Shown piece by piece: positions 22,632 through 30,495 of a stretch of 64,000 nt of DNA. The first letter of the stretch is position 1. Every line of letters begins with the position of its first letter. The position numbers were made by a program, and so were the translations under genes. This stretch comes from Saccharophagus sp. K07. GTDB taxonomy: Bacteria; Pseudomonadota; Gammaproteobacteria; Pseudomonadales; Cellvibrionaceae. The notes beneath the pieces are model-generated. The model saw nothing but the letters and a program-made list of their open reading frames with translations, was not told where the DNA came from and made no database searches. The stretch lies in contig NZ_QRAI01000001.1 in assembly GCF_014336955.1 (NCBI RefSeq), positions 1,240,001-1,304,000 on the forward strand, in the 5' to 3' direction.

Positions 22632-23915
22632 ATGGTTTCATCTGTCGGCTCTTATCAAACGCTGCAAATTTTGTCGGGCAAATCTGCGGCGAAACCCTCC
22701 CAGTGTCCGCCTAAAATGGCTGATAACACAGTTGCGACACCAAAGCAGAGTACGGACGGAACCACACAAGTTGATATTCGCGGCCAATCCGTCACCTATG
22801 GCAATTCGCGCACTGAGGGTGTTGAAGCCTATAAAGCCGTGGGTAATGCAAAGGAATCCGCCAATCCTTTTGCCTCGACAATCCTGCGTTTTATCGACGC
22901 ACAGCTTCAGCGCGACGTCGCCAACGGCGCAACTCCTGAGGAGCTTGCAAGCCGCCTGCAGGCTGGCCTGAAGGGTTTTGAAGAAGGCTATGGGCAAGCT
23001 TACGAACAATTGGCTGCCGCAGGTTTTCTTAATGATTCGGTAAAAGCCGAAATCGAGCAGACACGCAGCCAAGTGCTAGCCGGTATACAAGAATTGGCCG
23101 ATAAGCTGGGTGTTGAAATTGATCTGCCGAAAATGGACAAGCCGAGCAACCAGCAGCCAGTTTTGACGAGTCCTATTCAAGGGGAATCCGCCGCTGCGCC
23201 ACAGCCGGTTGCGAACCCTGGCAAGGCGATCCTATCGGCGATTCTGCGGGACGTTCAGATCATCGAGCATTACCAAAAAGCCACTAAAGCCGACGCAACC
23301 TATGCCAATCCTGCCAAAGCACGTCCGGGCGTTCAGTCGACTTCCTTGGCTTATGGCGTAAAGGAAAGTAGGGATTTCTCCTTGAGGCTGCGTACAGCGG
23401 ATGGCGATGCGGTCACCATCCGCCTCTCCAGCGATAAAGCCGGTACATCTGCTGTGAATTCTGACGGGCAGGGCAGAAGCATCAGCCTGTCAGGCAGTCA
23501 GAAATCCTCTTTTCAGTTCTCGGTAGAAGGGGAGTTGGATGAAGGCGAAATGCAAGCTCTGGCGGATCTGCTCGACCAAGTGGGCAGCATTTCTGAGCAG
23601 TTTTTTTCCGGAGATCTGGAATCTGCTTTTCGTCTGGCCAGTGAACTGGCATTCGATAAAAGCGAAATTGCCTCTTTCGATATCCGCTGGAATATGAGCC
23701 GCACAGAAGTGGCAGGGGAGTCCGTCGAATACACCGGGCATCCTGTGTATCCGGCTGACCGCTTTGTTGCAGATGTCTTGCGCGCGGCCGACTTCGCTGA
23801 GCGCCTCAACCAGCCGCGCAACCTGGTGGTCGATCTTCTCGATTGGGTTGCGCAAAACACTCAACAAGACGGGCGTAATGCCCTGCTTGCACCGGCGGCT
23901 TTGTCCGTCCTTTGA
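22632..23915 (+). CDS. Conserved hypothetical protein, DUF5610-like
   Basis: The 427-residue protein has no signal peptide or membrane helix. A helical region at about 80-165 (FASTILRFIDAQLQRDV, EELASRLQAGLKGFEEGYGQA) resembles DUF5610 as I remember it. A second module from about 245 to 385 looks like mixed beta and helix. The region between is Pro/Ala/Gln-rich linker. The start is the ATG at 22632, five bases after GGAGG. The N-terminus (SSVGSYQTLQILSGK) is low in charge. Function is unknown; neighbours are a PP2C phosphatase (divergent) and a glutaredoxin-like gene. Confidence 0.75.
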   Translation: MVSSVGSYQTLQILSGKSAAKPSQCPPKMADNTVATPKQSTDGTTQVDIRGQSVTYGNSRTEGVEAYKAVGNAKESANPFASTILRFIDAQLQRDVANGATPEELASRLQAGLKGFEEGYGQAYEQLAAAGFLNDSVKAEIEQTRSQVLAGIQELADKLGVEIDLPKMDKPSNQQPVLTSPIQGESAAAPQPVANPGKAILSAILRDVQIIEHYQKATKADATYANPAKARPGVQSTSLAYGVKESRDFSLRLRTADGDAVTIRLSSDKAGTSAVNSDGQGRSISLSGSQKSSFQFSVEGELDEGEMQALADLLDQVGSISEQFFSGDLESAFRLASELAFDKSEIASFDIRWNMSRTEVAGESVEYTGHPVYPADRFVADVLRAADFAERLNQPRNLVVDLLDWVAQNTQQDGRNALLAPAALSVL

Positions 23916-23972
23916 GTGGACGCGGGCTGCCGCCCTTGGTTAAATGCGCGCCTTTAACGAGGTGCGCGCGAT

Positions 23973-24221
23973 ATGCCTTCAATCCTTCTCTTCTCTACCC
24001 TCGGCTGCCATCTGTGTGAACAAGCAGAGGATGTGTTGCACGAGGTTCAGCAAAGCCATCCAGATCTGAATTGGCAGGTGATCGAGATCGCCGACTCCGA
24101 CGATTTGATGGAGCGCTACGGAATCCGCATTCCGGTTTTACGCGACCCTATATCCGGCAAGGAGTTGGGCTGGCCCTTCGATGCGAGTAGCGTAATGAGT
24201 TGGTTGGGCGAGATAGGTTAA
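23973..24221 (+). CDS. Glutaredoxin-like (DUF836) family protein
   Basis: An 82-residue thioredoxin-fold protein: beta strand SILLFSTLGCHLC with a CxxC redox pair (Cys12, Cys15), a helix EQAEDVLHEVQ, and the cis-Pro loop IRIPVLRDP. Size and motif fit the DUF836/YruB-like glutaredoxin group. The substrate is unknown. It is 57 bases downstream of the DUF5610-like gene and converges on slt. Confidence 0.85.
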   Translation: MPSILLFSTLGCHLCEQAEDVLHEVQQSHPDLNWQVIEIADSDDLMERYGIRIPVLRDPISGKELGWPFDASSVMSWLGEIG

Positions 24222-24240
24222 GCCGTCCTTGGCTACTGGA

Positions 24241-26208
24241 TTAGAGGTATCGAGTGGCCTCTGCTTCTGAGAGAAAGGAGGTGGGTTTGCCCAGACGGTA
24301 GCCGTAAATCACAGAGAAGCACAGGACGTTTTGCACATACTGCCGCGTTTCTTTAAACGGAATGGTTTCAATCCAGACGTCCACTGGCTTTTCTTTTCCT
24401 TGTGGGCTCAGCCAGCGGTTTACCCTGTGCGGACCTGCGTTGTATGCCGCCGCGGCCAAAATCCGGTTGCCGTTGAATTCTCCCATCAAATAATTCAAAT
24501 AGTGTCCGCCCAGACGCACATTGTGCTCAACCTCAAGCAAGTCATTGACCCCTGAATGCTTAATGCCAGATTTTTGCGCGGTGAATTGCGCTGTTTTGGG
24601 CATTATCTGCATCAAGCCCATGGCTCCGACGCGCGAGCGTGCACTTGCGTCAAAGGCACTCTCTTGGCGGGCGATGGCGTAAATGAACGTCGGTTCCAGC
24701 TGAGTATCTTTGGCGACCTTGGTGACTTCCTCTTGATAGGCCAAAGGAAAGCGCACGGTAAGCTCATTCCAGAGGTTGCCATTGATCATGGTTTGGATGC
24801 CGGTGGCATACCAGCCCCAATCCTGCGCCAGCTGTCCGGCGGCTATAAGTTGTTTTTCATCCATGTTTCTGGAAGCGTGCAGCCATTCGGCGCGGGCTTC
24901 CTGGATATTGCCCATCAACCACAATTCATAGGATCGCTGCATGCCTGGTTGTTCGGCGACTTCCTGCAACAATTGCGGATCGGTGGAACTGGATTCATCC
25001 ACCAAGGAATAGGTTTGTTTTAGTTTGTCGGCTGACATAAAGCCGTAAAAACTGCGGTTTTTGGCGATTTCCTGATAAATCTCCTCAGCGGAAGGGAATC
25101 CGGCTAAGGATTGCTCCAGGGCTTCCTGAGCACGCGCGGCCCAATAACGCCAACGCTCGTTCTGGCGACCTTTTTCGTCGAGTAGAGCCAGAGCTTCAGC
25201 AAATTTGGCCCAGTCGCCTTCCGCTAGAACTTCGCGCAGCAGTTCATCCACTACTTCTTCCTGCCGCAGAGTGTGCGAATAGCTGAGCAATTCCTGCGCT
25301 TTGTCTTTATGGCCAGTGCGGATCAAGCGCTTCACGATGGTGAGCTTGGTGTCTTCCATCAGATCATCCGGGAACAATTGCTGGGCTTCGTACAGTTGCC
25401 AGTTGGTCAGGGCAACCGTCGGCAGATCGCGAGACAGCCTTTTGATGCCGTAGGCGATAATGTGCTGAGTGGGAAGGTCCTGATCCTTGAAGCGCTGTCT
25501 TTGGGTGATCAGTTTGGGATTTTGGTGGACCTGCAGATACAGCGTCGCTTTGGGTTTCAAGGTGGTGAGCTTATTGGAGAGGTACTGAGCGAAGCGAACC
25601 TCTCCGCGATTCATAGCTTTGTTGAAACGGCTCCAAACAAGCTCTTGCGACAAAAGGCCGGCTTTTTGCCATTCCGTGAATACAGGGTCACAAGCGTCGG
25701 GTTGAGATTTACCGACATCCCACAAAGGTGCTACTTCGTCCAATGCGCTTTTGTCGCCTGTTTTGATGCGCGCAGTCAGCGAGTGGCAGTGCAGTTCCAA
25801 AGAGTCATTGGTGCCGTGATCGTAATAGCGGACGTATTCCGCCCACTTATTTCGCACCGCAAGAACCTGCAACAGGTTTGTACGCAAGCGGCCGGCGAGA
25901 AAAGAATCCGCATATTTTTCGAGGAATTGATCGATATCCGCCAAGGGCAAATCGTTCAGACGGCCACGCAATTCGGCAAATTCCAAATATTGGCGCAATG
26001 GATAATTACCCAATTGGCCCAAATGCTCTTTGAATCGCTTGGAATCTTTTTGGGCGAGAGCGGCTTTGGCCTTTTGATAGTGATAGCGATGGCTCGCCAG
26101 TTCTGCATCACCTTTATTCGGCAGAGGTTGCGCCGATATGGGTGAAATGAGTGCGACCGCGAGGCTTGTGGCCAAGATCAGCCTGCGAGCTACGGTAATA
26201 GCTGACAT
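24241..26208 (-). CDS. slt: Soluble lytic murein transglycosylase Slt70
   Basis: Slt cleaves the MurNAc-GlcNAc bond of peptidoglycan, forming 1,6-anhydro-MurNAc, in the periplasm. The 655-residue precursor has a signal peptide ending SAQP near residue 28, a long superhelical region of short helices, and a C-terminal lysozyme-like domain. The catalytic Glu is residue 516 in ARQESAFD, followed by GAMGLMQIMPKTA and AAAYNAGPHRV. All GH23 motifs are intact. It is monocistronic, divergent from uup. Confidence 0.95.
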   Translation of the reverse strand: MSAITVARRLILATSLAVALISPISAQPLPNKGDAELASHRYHYQKAKAALAQKDSKRFKEHLGQLGNYPLRQYLEFAELRGRLNDLPLADIDQFLEKYADSFLAGRLRTNLLQVLAVRNKWAEYVRYYDHGTNDSLELHCHSLTARIKTGDKSALDEVAPLWDVGKSQPDACDPVFTEWQKAGLLSQELVWSRFNKAMNRGEVRFAQYLSNKLTTLKPKATLYLQVHQNPKLITQRQRFKDQDLPTQHIIAYGIKRLSRDLPTVALTNWQLYEAQQLFPDDLMEDTKLTIVKRLIRTGHKDKAQELLSYSHTLRQEEVVDELLREVLAEGDWAKFAEALALLDEKGRQNERWRYWAARAQEALEQSLAGFPSAEEIYQEIAKNRSFYGFMSADKLKQTYSLVDESSSTDPQLLQEVAEQPGMQRSYELWLMGNIQEARAEWLHASRNMDEKQLIAAGQLAQDWGWYATGIQTMINGNLWNELTVRFPLAYQEEVTKVAKDTQLEPTFIYAIARQESAFDASARSRVGAMGLMQIMPKTAQFTAQKSGIKHSGVNDLLEVEHNVRLGGHYLNYLMGEFNGNRILAAAAYNAGPHRVNRWLSPQGKEKPVDVWIETIPFKETRQYVQNVLCFSVIYGYRLGKPTSFLSEAEATRYL

Positions 26209-26422
26209 ACGAAGCGAAACTCAAAAGGGTTAGGATTTACAGGCGAGTAAGCTTAATAACTTAACAAACAACTTTAAGCTTGTCTCTCAAGTCAATGAAC
26301 CTCACTCATCAAGTCTTGCCGAGTTCTGGCGAATTTGCCACTGAAAAAATCGTCATATTGTTGAATATTCCCCGGTCGTTCATGCAAGATGCCGCGCTGT
26401 TTCATTTATATGGTGCGCTGCT

Positions 26423-28324
26423 GTGAATCTGATAAAACTCGAAAACCTTCAACTGCACCACGGCGAGCAGGTTATTTTCGACAATTTGTCGTTGTTAATC
26501 CGCAAAGGTGATCGCCTGTGCATCATCGGCCGAAACGGAGCGGGCAAATCCACTTTGCTCAAAACAATAGAAGGATCCGTAGATCCCGATGTTGGTTCCA
26601 TTTGGCGCGAGCCCGGATGTGTTGTGGCGGGTTTACAGCAGGATTTGCCCGAGTTTTCTGCCACTTCAGTTTACGATTTTGTTGCCAGTGGTCTGGCCGC
26701 TCTCGGACAGGATCTGGCCCGCTTTGCGCAATTGGCCAAGCAGAGTGATCCTGCCAGTCTGGCGGAGTTGGGGCGTGTTCAGCAGCGCATCGAAGCGGTG
26801 GATGGCTGGTCGGTGCAAAATCGTATTGAACAGGTGCTGACGCGCCTGGAACTCGATGGCAGCAAGATGTTGTCCGAGCTGTCCGGTGGCTGGCGGCGTC
26901 GAGTGGCATTGGCCAAAGCATTGGTGACTCAACCCGATGTATTGTTACTGGACGAGCCAACCAACCACTTGGACATAGTTTCGATTGAGTGGTTGGAAAA
27001 TCAGCTTAAGGATTTCGCTGGTGCCGTAGTGTTTGTTACTCACGACCGAGCTTTTCTGCGAGCGGTCGCAAATCGTATAGGCGAGCTTGATCGCGGACGT
27101 TTGACTCTTTGGGACGGCGATTATTCGTCCTTTTTGCAATTTCGCGAGCAGAAATTAGCGGAAGAAGAAAAGAGAAATGCCGAATTTGATAAAAAACTCG
27201 CGCAGGAAGAAGCCTGGATACGCCAAGGTATAAAAGCCCGCCGCACCCGCAACGAAGGCCGGGTAAGAGCGCTGAAAGAAATGCGCCAGGAACGAGCGGC
27301 GCGCTTGGAACGCCAGGGAAATGCCCGCATGTCAGTGGCTGGCGATCAGGCATCCGGCAAGCTGGTGGCGGAATTTCGCGATGTCAGTTTTTCCTGGGGC
27401 GCTGAGCCCATCATTTCTCATTTCACAGGTTCAGTATTGCGCGGCGACAAAATCGGTCTTATAGGCCCCAACGGCGTCGGCAAAAGTACATTTCTCAAGC
27501 TTCTGATGGGCGTGCTCAAGCCGACGTCGGGTGAAATACGCCTGGGAAGCAAATTGTCCATCGCCTATTTTGATCAGCTGCGCGATGAACTCGATCTCGA
27601 TAAAAGTGCCATGGACAATATTTCGGAAGGGCGCGAATACATCGAAATCGACGGCAAAAACAAGCATCTGATCGGTTATCTGCAGGATTTTCTTTTTACT
27701 GGAGAAAGAGCGCGAACCCCTATTCGAGCTTTATCCGGAGGGGAACGCAACCGGGTCCTGCTCGCCAAATTGTTTTCCAAACCAGCAAACTGTTTGATCA
27801 TGGACGAGCCGACCAATGATCTGGACGCTGAAACGCTGGATCTTTTGGAGGATTTACTCCTTTCCTATACCGGAACTGTTCTTCTGGTCAGCCACGACCG
27901 GGAATTCCTCGACAATGTCGTGACCAGTACCATCGGTTTTGAAGGTAAAGGCGTACTCAAGGAATATGTCGGTGGCTATCAGGATTGGGTTCGCCAAGGT
28001 GGTGTGTGGTATAAGCCAGAGTCGGTGGTTGACGCTCGTCCCCGCCCAGAGCCCGCTGCACAAACACCGCAACCAGCGGAGAAACGCCAAAGCGGTAAGA
28101 AGTTGTCCTATAAGCTGCAAATGGAACTCGATGGCTTGCCTGCGCTGATCGAAAAGCTGGAACAAGAGGTTGAAGGGTTGCAAGCGGAGATGTCGGATCC
28201 CGCCTTTTACCAGCAAAGCCCTGCGGATATTGCGCGCAAAACCGCAGAGCTCACGGAGAAAAATGAGGCACTAAGCCGGGCTTACCAGCGTTGGGAGGAG
28301 TTGGAGTCCATGCGCGACGGCTAA
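26423..28324 (+). CDS. uup: ABC-F ATPase Uup
   Basis: Uup is a soluble ABC-F ATPase implicated in ribosome or Holliday-junction processing and in suppressing precise transposon excision. The 633 residues contain two nucleotide-binding domains: Walker A GRNGAGKST and signature LSGGWRRRVALAKA, then GPNGVGKST and LSGGERNRVLLAK. An ABC-F linker lies between, and a C-terminal coiled coil from about 560 defines Uup. No membrane segment is present. The start is GTG at 26423. Its 3' end overlaps convergent uspA by four bases. Confidence 0.95.
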   Translation: MNLIKLENLQLHHGEQVIFDNLSLLIRKGDRLCIIGRNGAGKSTLLKTIEGSVDPDVGSIWREPGCVVAGLQQDLPEFSATSVYDFVASGLAALGQDLARFAQLAKQSDPASLAELGRVQQRIEAVDGWSVQNRIEQVLTRLELDGSKMLSELSGGWRRRVALAKALVTQPDVLLLDEPTNHLDIVSIEWLENQLKDFAGAVVFVTHDRAFLRAVANRIGELDRGRLTLWDGDYSSFLQFREQKLAEEEKRNAEFDKKLAQEEAWIRQGIKARRTRNEGRVRALKEMRQERAARLERQGNARMSVAGDQASGKLVAEFRDVSFSWGAEPIISHFTGSVLRGDKIGLIGPNGVGKSTFLKLLMGVLKPTSGEIRLGSKLSIAYFDQLRDELDLDKSAMDNISEGREYIEIDGKNKHLIGYLQDFLFTGERARTPIRALSGGERNRVLLAKLFSKPANCLIMDEPTNDLDAETLDLLEDLLLSYTGTVLLVSHDREFLDNVVTSTIGFEGKGVLKEYVGGYQDWVRQGGVWYKPESVVDARPRPEPAAQTPQPAEKRQSGKKLSYKLQMELDGLPALIEKLEQEVEGLQAEMSDPAFYQQSPADIARKTAELTEKNEALSRAYQRWEELESMRDG

Positions 28325-28752
28325 ACGCGAACGGCTAAAACGTCGCATTTGGCTCCATGCAGGACATCTGAAGCTGTTGAACCCAAAAGCAGGGCGAGGC
28401 CGTGGCGGCCATGGCTGCCAACCACGATAAGATCTGCGCCCAACTGAGCTGCGGTTTCGCGCAATTCAGCCGCCGTTTGCCCTATAACAACTTTGCTGCT
28501 GTGAATGGGGTGCTCGAGTTGAGCTGCTAGTGACGTCAGGCGTTTTTCCGCTTGTTCTTCAATCGCCAGCTGAGTTTCCGTCAGATCCATGGGAATGTCT
28601 CCTGCATAGGCAAAAGTAACGGGCTCGATAACGTGCAGGAGGCTGAGTTTCGCTCCATACAACTTGGCTAACTCTACTGCTTTGCGGGCAACTTGCAGGG
28701 ACGAGTCGGGCGATAGATCGAGACCGACCAGGAGATGGGTGTAGATGCTCAT
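28321..28752 (-). CDS. uspA: Universal stress protein UspA family
   Basis: A single Usp domain of 143 residues. It opens with THLLVGLDLSPDS and ends with the ATP-binding pattern G-x2-G-x9-G-S seen as VVGSHGRHGLALLLGSTAS, so it is probably an ATP-binding UspA-type rather than a UspFG-type. It has a strong Shine-Dalgarno (AAGGAGGAG) upstream. The ends of uspA and uup overlap by four bases in opposite directions. The role in stress survival is by family only. Confidence 0.92.
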   Translation of the reverse strand: MSIYTHLLVGLDLSPDSSLQVARKAVELAKLYGAKLSLLHVIEPVTFAYAGDIPMDLTETQLAIEEQAEKRLTSLAAQLEHPIHSSKVVIGQTAAELRETAAQLGADLIVVGSHGRHGLALLLGSTASDVLHGAKCDVLAVRV

Positions 28753-28872
28753 AAATCACTCCTCCTTATAGATGTTTTGGGTGATTAGGCGTTTTTGCAG
28801 CTGTAAGCGCCTATTGAGCAGTGTAATTCAAAAGCCAAGGCCGATAGTGGGCTTTTTGTTAGGAGTTTCTTG

Positions 28873-29406
28873 GTGAATTGGTTCTTCTTTTTATTGTTGT
28901 TTCTCGTATTTGCGATGATTGTAGGGCCGATTCTATTGATCAAGCCCAGTCCTCGACAGCAACGCATTGCGCAATTGAGGACAAAGGCGGGTTCCCTTGG
29001 TCTGCGCGTCAGCCTGCAAAATCACGCCGGACAATCCATCGCAGTGTATGAAAAGCCCTGGCCGCGCAATGAGCAGCAGCGCTATGGAGGGCAGGAATGG
29101 TCGCTGGAACGACAATCGTATCAACATGAAATTCACTTTAATGAATGGTGGGCCTGGAAGGGGAATAAGCCTCGTGCCGATGCGGTTCTCGCCATATTGC
29201 AGGAGAAGCTGACAGAGTTGCCAAAAGGTGTGATGGCAATTGAAGCCAACGGCCTGGGACTCAGATGCTATTGGACGGAGCAGGGGACTGAAGAAACCTT
29301 AAAGCAGTTGGCTGGTTGGTTAACCGACACAAGCGACGCTATTTGGCCTTATGTTCGTCGACCAGAGGCTTCGCCGACTCCAGATTTGTTGGATTCAGAT
29401 TACTGA
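28873..29406 (+). CDS. Membrane-anchored conserved hypothetical protein
   Basis: The 177-residue product has one N-terminal transmembrane helix (NWFFFLLLFLVFAMIVGPILL) and then a soluble domain of about 150 residues rich in Trp. No catalytic motif is recognised. The topology looks like an inner-membrane anchor with the bulk probably in the cytoplasm, given the Lys/Arg just after the helix. I chose GTG at 28873, seven bases after AGGAG, over TTG one codon upstream. The last 68 bases overlap the end of the convergent gene, which is unusual but both look real. Confidence 0.7.
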   Translation: MNWFFFLLLFLVFAMIVGPILLIKPSPRQQRIAQLRTKAGSLGLRVSLQNHAGQSIAVYEKPWPRNEQQRYGGQEWSLERQSYQHEIHFNEWWAWKGNKPRADAVLAILQEKLTELPKGVMAIEANGLGLRCYWTEQGTEETLKQLAGWLTDTSDAIWPYVRRPEASPTPDLLDSDY

Positions 29407-30130
29407 AGATAGGCTTTTGCGTTGGATTAAATGCCGATTCCGGCATTAACTCCTCGTCCAGCGCCAAACGTTTCCCTTCCAGAATTTCGTCGATTTCCCG
29501 CACCAGCCGATGTCGTCGATCATCTTGCAGGTGCGAGGTCATCAGCAGGTTTTGGGCACGCTTGTAATATCCGTAGGCCACCACGGGATCATTGCGATTG
29601 ACCGCCTGATGTCCCAACACCACCAGAGATACGACATCCAACATCATGTGTGACCATCCGAGTTCTCGAATGCTCGATTCCATGTCTGCATTCTGTATGC
29701 GTCCAAGTGCGTGGTGTCGCCGCACAATACGGCCTGCCTCGGTGAGAAATTGTTTATGTTTGGCGATGGCGGCTTCGTCTGGCAAGACTCGGTAAAAGGG
29801 TTGGGACCGTTGGCCTGCAGCAAACTTTTCTGCTAACTCCTTTGCTTGTTCTAACTTTATATCGATGGATGTTGCGTTTGGGTCGAGCCGTTTGATGCTT
29901 TGAGCCAAGTCGAGTATCTCATCGTTAATCAGCCTGGGAACCAGGATCGATTCGATAAGAGGCTCAACTCCCGCGCAAATCTCCTCCAGTTCGCCAATAC
30001 GCAGTGTCATTTGCTGAAGTTTATGTTGCAGTACGTGACGGCGTGTCTGCATATGATCGGCAAATCCTACGAGCAGTAAGGAGGCTGCGATCAGAAAGAG
30101 AAGAACAAGGACACCGGTAAAGCCGCTCAT
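29339..30130 (-). CDS. Membrane-anchored helical hypothetical protein
   Basis: A 263-residue protein with one N-terminal transmembrane helix (FTGVLVLLFLIAASLLLVGFA), then a predicted helical and coiled-coil domain (QTRRHVLQHKLQQMTLRIGELEE) and a disordered tail. I do not recognise a named family. The body (SSIRELGWSHMMLDVVSLVVLGHQAVNRNDP and ARRAQNLL-type helices) suggests TPR-like packing. It lies divergent from topA and tail-to-tail with the preceding gene, overlapping it by 68 bases. Function is unknown. Confidence 0.72.
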   Translation of the reverse strand: MSGFTGVLVLLFLIAASLLLVGFADHMQTRRHVLQHKLQQMTLRIGELEEICAGVEPLIESILVPRLINDEILDLAQSIKRLDPNATSIDIKLEQAKELAEKFAAGQRSQPFYRVLPDEAAIAKHKQFLTEAGRIVRRHHALGRIQNADMESSIRELGWSHMMLDVVSLVVLGHQAVNRNDPVVAYGYYKRAQNLLMTSHLQDDRRHRLVREIDEILEGKRLALDEELMPESAFNPTQKPIFSNLNPTNLESAKPLVDEHKAK

Positions 30131-30495
30131 ATCACCAAGTTGTGAGAAATAGTGTAAAGAATGGACCGCAGGCTGCGCCGGTCATATGGTTTAAGAATAG
30201 CAGAGCTCCAACTTGACAATGCCTGTTTAAAAGCTAGGGAAATCAATAGGTTAAAGTTGGCTGGCGAGAGGACTTGGGCGACTGCTGAGATGGGAGGTTA
30301 AGAGCTTGGCTTAGATCACAGCTATTGGCACTTTACTTGACCTTATAAGCCTCAGGACTTATATATGCGCACCTCATGTGTCAGACGGCTCGGAAATGCC
30401 TTGATTCGCTTGGCTCTGAGCCTAACGGAGTCCGGAGGCGGCCATAAGGCTAATCTCCGGGACACGATTTTCATTTAATTCGATAGCAGGCACCT
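30131..30495 (+). other. Intergenic region upstream of topA
   Basis: This 365-base gap separates the divergent hypothetical gene from topA. It holds one good promoter (described separately) and, downstream of it, a leader of about 125 bases with inverted repeats around 30407-30465, including GGCTCTGAGCC and CGGAG paired with CTCCG. I see no open reading frame or RNA gene in it. Confidence 0.6.
30337..30365 (+). promoter_or_regulatory. Sigma-70 promoter of topA
   Basis: TTGACC (30337-30342) and TATATA (30360-30365) are separated by 17 bases, close to consensus for sigma-70. Transcription would start near 30372, leaving about 124 bases of leader before the topA ATG. A weaker TTGACA (30213-30218) lies upstream without a good -10. 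Confidence 0.6.

Noticed and set aside
26247-26281. AAGCTTAA / TTTAAGCTT inverted repeat between slt and uup
   Set aside because: AT-rich with a long loop in a divergent gap; could be an operator by chance and no regulator points to it.
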